Positions 12,601 to 22,814 of a stretch of 64,000 nucleotides of DNA are shown here, piece after piece. The position numbers were made by a program, and so were the translations under genes. Each line of letters starts with the position of its first letter. The first letter of the stretch is position 1. The DNA is from Yamagishiella unicocca (Eukaryota; Chlorophyta; Chlorophyceae; Chlamydomonadales; Volvocaceae). The notes below the pieces were generated by a model. It searched no databases. It was given only the letters and a program-made list of their open reading frames with translations, and was not told the DNA's origin. The DNA lies in contig BDSL01000014.1 of NCBI GenBank assembly GCA_003116995.1, forward strand, positions 1,407,837-1,471,836, read 5' to 3'.

Positions 12601-15600
12601 ATCCCACGTACCTGCATCGTGTCCCGGTCATTGGAGCCGAAGCGGCCGCCCCGCATCACCTGGAGGAGAGCGGACGAGGGTACCGTTGGGTTTGCTGGCT
12701 GATCTGGGCTGGGGGGGCTCTAGCGAGCGCGCATCGGGAGGGTGTGGGCAGTGGTGCGGATGACGGAAGGCGGTGCGGATGCATTGTGGTCGAGTTCGCG
12801 TGCAGGGAAGCCGGAGTTGGTGGGGTTGGTGGTGGTGGGGGGTCAACTCAGGAGTCCTATTTAGGAACGCTCGCCTGCCGTGCAGCCGTGTGCCGCTGCC
12901 GCCTCCCACCTCGTGCATGGTGTCGTTGGAGTAGTTGAACAGCACCCCGCTCTTGAACAGCCGGCTGATGTCTCGCATGGTGGGGTTGACCGGGGGGGCG
13001 CGGATCACGACGGGGCCTGCGGGTCGGGGTGGGGCTGAGCGGGGCTGAGTGGGGTCCACGTCGGCGCGGGGGGAAGCAGCGCTTCACGTACTCCGTTGAC
13101 CCGGGTGACCCAGCGGGCGACAAGCAGGCAGGAACGAGCAGGGGAAAGTATTGGGCCGCGAACAAGAGGGCGGGGTGCTGGTTGCCATTATGCATACAAC
13201 GTGGCGGAGGCGGGGGCGGCTCAGGGGGTAAGGGGCAGGGGAGAGGCCCCCCGCCGAGGCATCACCCGAGGCTGCCGTCGCGTTGGCCCCCCGTTCGGCG
13301 GGTTTCGTTGCCGCACACCCCGCTCGGGGGGTTCCTCGCGCCCCTCCCTGGGGTTACCTTGCGACCCGCATTCCGGGAAACCAGCAACACCAGCCCAAAC
13401 AGCAACCTAGCGCAACCTTCCATCAGCCTTGTTGTGCTCGCTCATACGCACCAGACTCCCAACCCTCCACCCAGCATATGACCCAGGCACTGCCTTCCGA
13501 CCCCTCTTCCTCTTGGTACCCGCGACCCACCGTCCATTTGCGCGGGCGCAGCCGCCGGGCGGCCGATCTGAGCGTCCAGTCGTCGCTCCCTGGAGCGAAT
13601 CGCGTCCCGATCCAACGGGGATGGCCGTTCCCTGGAGCGCTCCCGTTCAGCGGTCCGGCCTGCTGTGGCAGCTCCGCGCTCGTACTGCAGACGCCGAGGC
13701 TCTCTAGAACGCTCCCTGGAGCGTTCCAGCTCACCACCGCGCTCCCTGGAGCGCTCCCGCTCGCGCTCGCGATCGGCACGGTGCGGGTGGCGGTCCTGCG
13801 CGCGGTCGCGCTCGCCTCGGCCATCCCGCGGGTCGCGGAAGTCCCGGTCGGAGCCATCGTCATTAGTCACGGCGGCAGCCGCGGCACCGCCGCCGCTGCC
13901 GTCGCGGTAAGCACAGCCCGCGCGGCCGCCAGCGATTGAGGCGGCGGCCGTGCCTTGGCCACCAGAGCGGCCGCCGCCGTGTCGCGGCTCCTCTTCGGCC
14001 GTTCCCTCGCGTGTGCGGTCTCGCTCGTCGCGCCTGTCGCGCACGCGGTCCAGCTCCAGGAAGGGCTCGAAGCGGTGGTTGTCGTCCCTGCGGATGGTGC
14101 ACTCGCAACCCGCAGGGGACGTACCAGCGTTACGTTGCCGCCCCCGGGGAGCCAGGAGGGTGCGATGTGGTAGGCAGGCAGGCAAGGAGGAGGCAAGGAT
14201 GTGTTCCCGGCCTCGCGGGCATAGCCGTGGCAGTGCGTTGGGGCAGCACGTAGGGGCAGCGCGCAAGGCGACGGTTTGGGCCCGAAGGGACTGGAGCAGC
14301 CAGGACAGGTCAGGGGGCAGAAAGGGCAGCAGCCGCAAGGAGGTGAGGAGGCGGACAACTGCAGGTGGGTGGCCTGGATGCAAGGTGGATCCGGAAGCGT
14401 TGTAGTACATGGGCGCGCTCCCTTGCTGTCCTCCGGTGTCATCATGCCGCTGCGGCAGTGATGGCGCTGTGATAATGGCGGTGGTGGCTGCAGGCGGCCA
14501 GCGAGGAAGGCCGACAGCGCGAGGTAGTGGTGCGAGATGTCGCGGCACCCATATGGCTGGTGGTGACACGGCGCTGGCGCAGAATGGGGTTTGGCGGTAC
14601 GAGGGTGCGAACACCAAAGTACTTCCCCCCCGTCCGGACACACCGCCTCACACCACACCACCGCCCCACCCACCTGGGGAGCTCACGCTCCGCCGACGCC
14701 GTACGGTCCCGTGGGGCGCTGCCGGCCGCGGAGGTGGTTGCTGTGGAGCCGCCGCCTGCAGCCGGGAGGCGGTAATTCAAGCGCGGCGGGCGGGAAGGGG
14801 CGCATAAGGTGGTTTCGGAGCCGGTTTGGAAGAGGGCATACTACACTGGAAGCTAGGTAAGGTCCTTCCAGTGCTCGCCGCCCGCACGAACCCGCTGGCG
14901 GGCCTGTTAACCTGCCCCACAGGGCACATGACCTGCCTCTAAGCGGACCCCCCCGACCCATTACACTTCCACGCGCAGCACCAGCCTCTCAGCACATGCT
15001 TGCATGCTCGATACTTCCCACGGCCTGGCTCTCTCTCCCTGGTTCGTCGCTCACCTGCCGCAAAGCCGCCGTACGATGCCGCTACGGCCCCAGGCGGCAG
15101 AAGGGTGAAGGTCGAAGGACCTAGCGTCCTGGGCGCCCGACGCGGGTGCCGCGACGGGGCTTCAGCGCTACCCAGCGCCGTCGCCGCGCTTAGCGGCTGC
15201 CCCGGTCGCGGTGGCCGCCCCGCCGCTGCCGAGGACCGGACGCCAGCGGACCGATCGCCAGCGGCGCCGCCGGTGCTCGCGTCGGCGGCACTGCTCGTCC
15301 CTGCCTCGTCGCCGCTGCCGCTGTTGCCGTCACCGCCGCCGTCTGAAGCCCCGTCCTCGGCAGCGTATGCACCGGCACCGCTGGACGAGGATTTGCCCCG
15401 GCGGAGACCGGTGACGGCATACGGCGCCCGCCGATGGTGGCCGGGTCCCCGCGGGCCTCCGTCAAGCCCCGTGTCCGCCAGCGCCGCGCCGACGCTCCCC
15501 GACCTCGCTGCCCGCGCTGCCCCGCACGCACGGGATCCATCTGGTTGGCCATCAACGGTGCCGTGTACGAAGAACGGCGTACGGCGCTGAGCCGCCGGCT

Positions 15601-18600
15601 TGGTGCCGACTCCCGTGACAGCGTCCACGTCACCGTTCGGGCCCTGTGGCGCCGCCTCGGCCGGCAGCGGCGGCGGTACCTCGGCGTCGTCATCAACGTC
15701 ATCAAGCGGTGGAGGCAGTGGCGGCGGTGGCGGCGGTGGCGCGTCGCAGAAGCACTCGGCGCCCCAGTCCCCGAGCCGAGCGCGCGCCGCCGCCATTGCG
15801 CCCTTCCGCGCCCCCATCGCCGCCGCGGACTCCCCCCCTCCCGACCGCTGCGCACGCGTCTGCTGCAGCTCCCACTGCGCCGCCTGGCTGTCGACCCAGA
15901 TGGCGCCTCGCAGCCGCCGGAAGGGCAGGAAGGTGGGCAGGAGCACGCCGCGGCGCAGGTCGCACAGGAAGCGCGCATAGGCAGGGGGGTCGAGGCCAAG
16001 TGCGTTGCGCGGCAGTGGCGGCAACACCGCCGCCGCCGCCGCGGCTACGCCGTCCGGCTCGTATCCGAGCCCTTCGTCGTCCAGATAACTGGATGCAGCC
16101 GCGGCTGCAGCGGCTACGGCGTCCAGGTTCTGGGAGCTGCCAGGACGACTGAGCGCGGCGTTGCCGCGACTAGCGACGGCGGCATCGGCGGCATCGTTGG
16201 TGTCAGCGGCGGGGGGCCATCCGCCGCCGCTCCGTCGATCGCCCCCGGCGCCGGCGGTGCCATCGACGTCGGTCGCCGTGCCATCACCGATTGCCTGGCC
16301 TGCGGCATCGGCGGCGGACTGCGGCATTGCGGCCGGCGCGGCCGCCAGCACGGCACGTGCTGGCAGCTGCGCCGATGGCGCGGCTCTGAGCTTTGCTGTC
16401 ACCATCATAGGCGGTCGTGCAAGGCCCATCCGCGGTGCGAGGGCCTGTGGCAGTTGCGGCAAGCTGCTCCCGCCGCCGCTGCTGCCGCCCGTCACCGCGC
16501 CTGGCCCTGGCCCCGGTCCCGGCCCTGGCCCTGGTCCCGGTCCCGGCCCTGCCGCCGCGGGCGCTGCAACTTCCGCCGGAGCCCCGCCAGCTGCCTTGAC
16601 CAGCTCCCCATCCGCATCCGACGCCTCCGCAGGCAAACCACCGGCTGCTGCAGCTGCATCGCCACCAGCTGCTGCTGATGGCGCGCCAGCCGCCGTTTCT
16701 TTCACGGTCCCGACCGCCGCCGCTGTTGCCTTCACCCCACCCCCGTCCAGACCCTTAGCCGGCAAAGCCACGCTAGACATGACCCTGCGGCCTGCGGGAC
16801 CCGCTCCCAACTGCTCAGCGACAACCGAGCCAGTGGCCACTCCCGCCGGCTGCGCTTCTCCGCCATCCGCCTGGGCGCTCTTAACCGTCACGCTGGCGGG
16901 GAGATCCCTGGGCTCCGGCTTAACCGTCACTGACGGCTGCGGCAGTTGCGGCGGTTTCGGAGCCCCAGACCCCATCCCCGCTGCGCCCGCCTGCGCTGGT
17001 TCCTGCTTAATCCCCACTGCCGCCTGCTTCCCGGGCGGCTGCTGTGCTGCGTGCGCATGCAGCCGGGTCACACGCCCGCCGGCACCGTTGGCTGCGGCCC
17101 CTCCTGGCACCGCTTCCTTCTTCACAGCAGCCACGGCCTGCGGCTGCTGCTCTCGGCCAGCCGCCGCCACCCCGGACCCCGGTGGCCGCCCAGGCGGGCG
17201 CCGCGGGCCGAACTGCCGCCGCGGCGACGTCTCCGGACTCCGGTCCTCCCCGTCTGACATCCCAACCACGGGTGTGGTGGAGCCACCAGCGCCGCCTCGA
17301 CGAGTGGCAGGGCCGCTGCCGTCCCGCTGGGCTGCCACCGCCCCCGTCGGCTTATCCGCATCCGCCGCAGAGGCCGCACGTCGACGCCGAGGGCGCCCCG
17401 GGCCCCTGGCCTCACCGGCGGCGTCCCCGGGCTTCCCCTCGGTGTCCCGTTTCTGCCGCTTGAGCGCACGCACCGCGACGGCCTCTCCGTCGGCCCCCTG
17501 CCGGTGCAACCGGGGATGCCCCCTCGCCGTCCCAGCGCTGCCCTCTACGCCGCCGGCGCCGTCCTCCGCCCCGGAATCCGCGTCCGATCCAGACTCGCCG
17601 GCGGAACTGGATCCCCTGCTGCGCGCGGATTCCGAATCCGTGTCCGCGGCGTCGACAATAGCTGGCTTGCGCGCCGCAGCAGCACGGCGTGGCCTGCTGG
17701 CCGCTATGCTAGTGCCACCAGCCGCGGGCCCGGGCGCTACTGCATGTGAGACCGCACCGGCTCCTGGGGCGGGCTCCCCGTCACGTCCGTTGGCGGCGGC
17801 AGCGGCGGCGGCTGAAGCCAGCGCAGCCGCCTCCCGATGTCCCAAGGCGGCGTCAGGCGACGGATCCCTGCAAGGGAGCACACACGCAACCCTGCTACTT
17901 GAACAAGTTACTGCCCCTGCCGCTGCCATCTTGCGACTGCGCACCCCGTTGCCTGATAGGCCTCGTCCTCGCACCCTGCGGGGTCCCGGGGTCCCGACGC
18001 CGTTCTCCCGTCTCCAAGCATCTGGCCCCCGCTACCGCTGATTCGTTTCCTCTTTACCACCGGGGCTAGTATCGCACCCCGTAGCACAACCACGTCACTC
18101 CGTGGCGGCGCTCGCCTATTGGTTTGCAAGGGACATGGCGACACGGCCAATCGCACACCTCAAGCCCGGCCGCGCCCCACACCGGCTCCGAAGCCGCCGG
18201 CGTCCTTAGCCCGCGCCACGCGGTGCCCCTTGCCCCCCTCCTCTGCGGCCGTACATGCCTTACTCCTCGCATGATACACTACGCAGCAGTGGACCGAACC
18301 CCACTACCTTCCTACCCACGAACCCACGCCCAGGATCGCCTAATTGAACGTCATCCCTTCATCCTTCGCACCAATTGCAACCGGCACACCCACCGAGAGC
18401 CCGTGACGCTGACACTGCTTCTGCCATCGGCGGCGTTGTGCCCCTCGCCGTCGCGGTCGCGGCGGGCAGCCCGGCGGGAGCCCCTGCCGGCAGGTGCCGA
18501 GCCAACCTGGCGGCGGCGAGCATGCTCGGTGTGTCGGGCGTCCGCAGCTTCCGCCGCCTCGCCGGCAGCGCCCTCACCACCACCGGGCGGCCCCGGCCGC

Positions 18601-20226
18601 TCGCCTTCCTCCTTACTGACCGGCGCCGTCAACTCTCCCGAAGGAGGCGGCAGTGGACAGCCGCCAGTGACGGCAGCTTCGGCACCGTCCGCCGCATTGG
18701 CTCCAGGGGATGCCGCGGCAACGCCGCCAGAGGCTGGTACGGCAACAGCCCCGGCGGCTGCGGCCCCAGATGTGCGGCCGCTACGACGCCGCCCTGACGC
18801 CGGGCCCACCGCTGCCTCCTCCGCTGCCGCCGATCCCGGTGCTGGCGGCTCCTGGGCCCCGCGTGAGGCCAGGCGCGCAGAAGTACGCCCGCCGCCTGCA
18901 CCTCTGCCAGGCGCCGAGCCCTCTCCGGCAGCTGCAGAAGCGGCAGCGGCGGCGGCGGCGACGGCAGCAGAGCCCCGTCCACGGCCGCGGCCCCGACCAC
19001 GTCCCCGGCCCGAGCCGGTTGGTGGCCCTGGAGCCGGCGCCGGCGCTGCGGCACCCTCCTCACCCCCTGGAGCGTCCTGATCGCCCTGCCCTGCTCCCAC
19101 CGCTGCCGTTGCAGCTGCTGTCGCTGCCGCTGCTGACGTGCGTTGCCGCTTTGATGGTGGCGCTCGACCGCCTTCGCCGTTCGCGGCAGGCGCTGCATCC
19201 AATGCGGGCTTGGTTGAGAGGGCGGTGATGGGGACGTCATCGTCCGACCCAGGGGAGGCGCTTGGGGCGCGTTTGGCTGCCAAAGAAGCCGCAGCAGCGG
19301 AGCGCCGGGAAGGCCTGCTCGCGGCCGAAGGTGCTGTCACCGCTGCACCCCCGGCTGCGGCTGCGGCTGCGGCAGCTGCCGCCACGATCGGTACGTCGTC
19401 ATCGTCGCTGTCACTCGGCCCGCTGACGGCTGCGTTGCCCCCGTTGTGAGGGCCCCCGCCCTCCTCGCCCTGACCGATATCACCGTCTGCCAGGTTGTCT
19501 GGTGGCGCCAACGTGGCGGCATTACGGCCAACGGCGGCTCCGCCAGCACTGCCTCCACCGTCGAATGGCCCAAACACCGATAACGCCCAGCGGCCCCCGC
19601 CCGCTTTGCAAAAGTGCTCCTTGTCCCGAGACAGCTCCCCAGAGATCTGGATAAACAAGGCAGAATCGTGGAGTCGAGCAGGGGCCATGCAAGTTGCAAC
19701 TGCTCGCCCTACCTTACCCGCTCACACACGCACTTGCCGGTATGCCCGCACAATACGACTCAGCACGTGTTGGGTGTACAGCTTGGATGCCACAAGCACT
19801 TCCAAATGTTGCTTGCAATGCTGCAATTTCGTCGATACTTGCAGGGCAGCACTCGTCACAACTTTGGTGGGACGTAACCAGCGATATGACCCTCCCATGA
19901 CGGAAAATTCAGACTTGCTAGCGCGTCGGGCTGCATGTTGGTGCAGGGCGCTGGCTATGTATGGGGCGAGGTGTGGCGGGAACAATTGCTGGACGCTTCG
20001 AAGGGACCGGAGAGAGATCTGCACTGTGCCTCGGAAGCTTTCTACACCGAAAACCCATACTTACCGCTCCAGTGGGGTTCTTGAAGGTAATGTCCCGCTG
20101 TTTCACCACTTGCTCCACCAAGGCACCGAGGGGAAGTCCCCGAGGATGGTCCTTCAAGACCTGCCATATGCACCACTTAGTAGTTCCAGCAGAGCTGAAA
20201 GGGCATACTAGAGGATCCAGGGACAT
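6806..20226 (-). CDS. Large nuclear/chromatin-type protein: HARE-HTH-like + DCD domain + RS-rich tail (11 exons)
   Basis: Proposed exons: 20226-20065, 19646-18394, 17867-15022, 14755-14674, 14087-13531, 13016-12910, 12659-12612, 12260-12132, 11339-11190, 10776-10199, 9632-6806. Each junction has GT...AG ends and compatible phase; the total of 8,739 nt gives 2,912 aa plus TGA. Residues about 16-80 resemble a HARE-HTH domain. Residues 55-1450 are low complexity with acidic-VPI motifs, PSKRQR, AT-hook-like GRPRRRR and several psi-K-x-E motifs. About 1640-1778 is a DCD domain, and 1971-2912 is RS/RE/G-rich. I infer a nuclear chromatin- or RNA-associated role. The first ATG is at 20226. Least certain are the 15022/14755 junction (otherwise a stop at 14939 makes two genes) and the 10199/9632 junction. 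No closely similar full-length protein comes to mind. Confidence 0.6.
11346..11440 (+). repeat. Intron-resident copy of the dispersed repeat
   Basis: In intron 8 of the large gene, within a few bases of the intron's 3' splice site (read on the opposite strand). Motifs: GCGAGGAAGACCCGTGGATG, CCGTTTAGGACAGACGTTTC, GAGACGCATGCTGGAGGAG. These match, in reverse orientation, the copies at 24.96-25.02 and 58.23-58.29 kb. Confidence 0.65.
11680..12005 (-). repeat. Intron-resident copy of the dispersed repeat, opposite orientation
   Basis: Also in intron 8. Plus-strand landmarks: GGGTTTCCTTTCC, CGGTAACGGCCAACACGG, GGGCTTCGACAAGTCTCGCT, GAAACGTTTCC, TTCTCCAGCACCGCAG, AAGCGTTTCCTACTGGG. The same order is seen at 55020-55425. 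Together with 11346-11440 it makes an inverted pair filling most of the intron. Confidence 0.65.
19561..20226 (-). other. HARE-HTH-like domain module (exons 1-2 of the large gene)
   Basis: Exon 1 encodes TKWCIWQVLKDHPRGLPLGA and then KNPTGA, ending at donor GTAAGTATGG (20064). The acceptor TTGTTTATCCAG gives exon 2 beginning ISGELSRDKEHFCKAGGGRW. The spliced pattern is a VLKD-G-L helix, K-x-P-x-A, then LSRD-x-x-F and GRWAL. This matches HARE-HTH winged-helix-like domains, notably those of plant RLT/HB1-type chromatin proteins. HARE-HTH domains in ASXL and RLT proteins are linked to chromatin regulation; that assignment for this protein is inference. The intron of 418 bp is phase 0. Confidence 0.7.
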
Positions 20227-20661
20227 TTTTGCGAAAATTACTGCGGGTCGGCCAGAAGGGTTCTAAGAGCTTATTCCCGAGTGAACAGACATATTCCACA
20301 TGACATGGTAGGCATGCAATTGTCCTACATTGTGTGCAAGGCGCAAGAAGAAAGCCCCGCCTCCGTAAGTAAGCATATGGCAGGAGGAGCGGGTTGCAAT
20401 ATCGCAGCCTATGGCATCTGTTAGTAGATATGTATTTGATGTTGAGGGTGTGGTATCATGTTCGGGCCTTGCGCAATTTGGTGCTGTACATTTGCGACAA
20501 CAACTCAATTATATGACGTGCTGCAGCATCAGCATGTGGCAACTGAAATGTATTGTCAATATTAGAAATCAACTATTTCTCCACTTCCTTGGTGGGCGCG
20601 TTAGCGTGGGAGGTACCTGCAGACCCAGGGTCGCGACAGCCAAACCGGCGGTGGTCTGGAC
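20227..20661. promoter_or_regulatory. Intergenic interval between divergent start codons
   Basis: 435 bp separate the ATG of the large minus-strand gene (20226) from the ATG of the plus-strand membrane-protein gene (20662). The interval is less GC-rich than the flanking exons and must hold both 5' UTRs and promoters if both start codons are right. No specific promoter motif could be assigned. Confidence 0.4.
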
Positions 20662-22156
20662 ATGCAGGCTATACCTGTCATCCCGGCCGTTATCCCGTCA
20701 AGAAGCGGCGTGGCTCTCACGCTGCTCCGGCGCCGTTACCCGTTGCCGCGCTCCGCTGCTGAGGACGGCGCAAAAGGCGCCAGCTCCTCAAACGGAGCGG
20801 GAGCGGGGGCGATCGGGGGGCATAATGCAGGTGCATCGGAGCCCGAGTCCGCTGCCGCCAGCAGTGGAAAGCGGAACGGCGTCGCCGCCCCTGCTGCGCA
20901 GTTCTCGTTAGATGAGGAACCAGCGAATATCCTGGACCGCGGCCAGCGCTTCTTCGCGGGATCTAAACTCGACAAGGCGAGGCTAGCAGCACTAGGCTTT
21001 GGAGCGTTCAGCGCTTACGGCGTTATTAGCAACATCAACGCGGGTATGTGGGCTGCCTCGGGCGGGGTTCGGGCCGGGGACCCGGGGTGGCCGGGGACCC
21101 GGGGTGGCCGGGGACCCGGGGTGGCCGGGGACCCGGGGTGAGGCGTGGTAAGGGGTATCAGCCTCAAACGGGCGTCAGAGGAGTCAGCGATAAGTGGCGG
21201 AAAGGCGTCGTGGTTGGAAGGCCCGGTTTGACAGACAAGGATATCCGTCGGGTGTAACATGTAACGGGGTGAGGCTGCAGAGCTGTTGCATGCACGCAGC
21301 GCAGGTGCGGCGGGCCGAGAGCCGGCCGTGGCGCAGTGCACTGCAGCCGCACAAACATGGTCTCAATGTGCAGTGGGGGGGGCAGCGGGGGATGCGGCCG
21401 AGGTCTGCGGGGCACCTCCAAGTCGATATGCGCTTACGGGGGACAGGAACGGCCTACAGTAACAGCTGCCTGCTATCTAGCTAGCAGCTAGCAGCAGGGC
21501 GCAGGTGCAGGCGCAGCGTAGGCACGCTGCTGGTAGGTAGGGCCGCGCAGCGCGGGGCTGTAGCGGAGAGGAGCAAGCAACCGCCCGGGACAGGTCTCGC
21601 CAGGTGAAGTAGCGAGCCGTCAGCGCAGCGTGGGGGGGGGGGGAGATGAGGCCTGCCTCCTGCGGCACTCCCCTGCATGCGGCGCGCCGTACTGCGGCGC
21701 GCATTGCCCCGTGCCGCAGCCATAGGTAATGCTTGGATGGCTGGGGCCAGCCTGCTGCTGCAGTCCCCCAATGATTCATTTGCGCACTGCCCCTCCCCTG
21801 CCCCCCACCCAGGCATCCTCATCACCATCGCGTGGCTCACACTGGTCCGCACCACGGGCCTCACGCCCCTGGACGGCGCAAACTGGCCGCGCTTCCTCGC
21901 CATCTACGCCGGCCTATGGATCGGCTCCAACTTCCTGCGGCCCATTCGCCTCACGCTGGCGCTCGCCGCCGCGCCACTGTTCGACGCCGCTATCGGCACC
22001 GTGGCTCGCCGCACGGGGTTGCCCAAGGTCCCCGCCTTCGTATTGATGCTGGTGCTCATCGCGATGGGGACGACCAGCACCCTGGTAGCAATGATTGCGC
22101 TGCTGGGGGGATTCCCGCCCGGCTGCCGCATGCCATGGCAGGGGGCGTTAAACTAG
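20662..22156 (+). CDS. Predicted plastid-targeted membrane protein, 241 aa, two exons
   Basis: Exons 20662-21043 and 21813-22156, with donor GTATGTGG, acceptor CCCCCCACCCAG and phase 1; 726 nt gives 241 aa plus TAG. The N-terminus is Arg/Ser/Ala-rich and nearly free of acidic residues for about 35 residues, as in chloroplast (or mitochondrial) transit peptides. The mature part starts with an amphipathic QFSLDEEPANILDRG stretch. Three hydrophobic segments follow: about 115-145 (AYGVISNINAGILITIAWLT), 160-195 and 205-230. The spliced junction NINAG|ILITIAW falls inside the first segment. The layout resembles small plant plastid membrane proteins of unknown function (DUF1279/FAM210-like at best). 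I do not assign a reaction. It is head-to-head with the large gene. Confidence 0.75.
21075..21141 (+). repeat. 18-bp tandem repeat in the intron
   Basis: Near-perfect copies of CCGGGGACCCGGGGTGGC lie just inside the 5' part of the 769-bp intron of the membrane-protein gene. They are GC-rich and partly self-complementary (CCCGGG). Confidence 0.85.
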
Positions 22157-22416
22157 CGCGAGGGCAGCGGGCAGCAGGGCGGGCGGGCTAAGAAGAGGCC
22201 TTGGAGAGACGTTGTCGACAGTGCCGTAGCGGCATCGCAAGCAGCAACGTGGGGGCGAGAGGATGAAGGAGCCGCGATGGAGCGGTGTGGCGTGGCGGGT
22301 AGGCGTATGGAGGTGCGACTGAGAACTGTGAGGCGCTATGAGTGACTGATGAGGGAGATAGGGGGGAGCGTACACATGCTGGGCGAAAAGGCCCGAGCGA
22401 GCATGATAGCACAGTA

Positions 22417-22421
22417 TGTAA
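22417..22421 (+). terminator. Candidate polyadenylation signal TGTAA
   Basis: TGTAA, the usual chlorophyte nuclear polyadenylation signal, occurs 260 nt after the TAG at 22154-22156. A second TGTAA is at 22535-22539. Either could end the transcript of the membrane-protein gene. No other gene is seen from 22157 to 22814. Confidence 0.45.
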
Positions 22422-22814
22422 CATGCGAAGTCACTTGCCTTACTTGCAATGCATCTACTATACATGTCCATACTACATCGATACACCGACGAGGGTTAAC
22501 TGCGGCAGTGAGCTACGAAAGCTGGTGCGTAGGTTGTAATGGTTCCAGTACGATAGCTCTAGGGAGGGAGGCATGCAATTTTTGCGACACAGTGCGTGGC
22601 TGGAGCATTATTGAATGAAGCCGCGGGCGCGTGCTGGCTGTGGCGAGGCGACGTGCAACCATGAATGAATGCGAGTCGAGCGGTCTCTTCCATGGACGCT
22701 GCCGGATGACAGCTTCGTCATGGAGTGATGCACGGGAGTGCGGTGCGTGTTTCGTCTCAATGCACACTTCAGCCTTGACATTTTACTCTCCTGCGTGGAT
22801 GGGTGAGATTCTGC

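Larger units (their letters stand above)
11190..13016 (-). other. DCD (development and cell death) domain module, split over exons 6-9
   Basis: Four short phase-0-linked exons (13016-12910, 12659-12612, 12260-12132, 11339-11190) join to give GVLFNYSNDTMHE, then VMRGGRFGSNDRDTMQ, then NINASTLVFFWNFDRRLLHG, then LRFEKVARFPGG. Diagnostic DCD features are visible: the NDTM motif after a hydrophobic strand, FG, L-V-F-F-x-N-F-D, and R-x-LHGPY. The family is known from plant stress and cell-death proteins such as NRPs and from algal relatives. The domain has near-typical length. Exons sized 48, 129 and 150 nt (all multiples of three) could be skipped without breaking frame. Confidence 0.85.

Noticed and set aside
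6806..14780. Separate DCD gene starting at 14780
   Set aside because: The first codon there is TTG, and TACCGCCTCCCGGCTGCAG just inside is a good splice acceptor in matching phase with 15022. The single-gene model was preferred, though not proven.
16161..18041. 626-codon plus-strand open frame
   Set aside because: Antisense of exon 3 of the large gene. The minus frame has consistent splice phases and recognisable motifs; the plus frame has neither.
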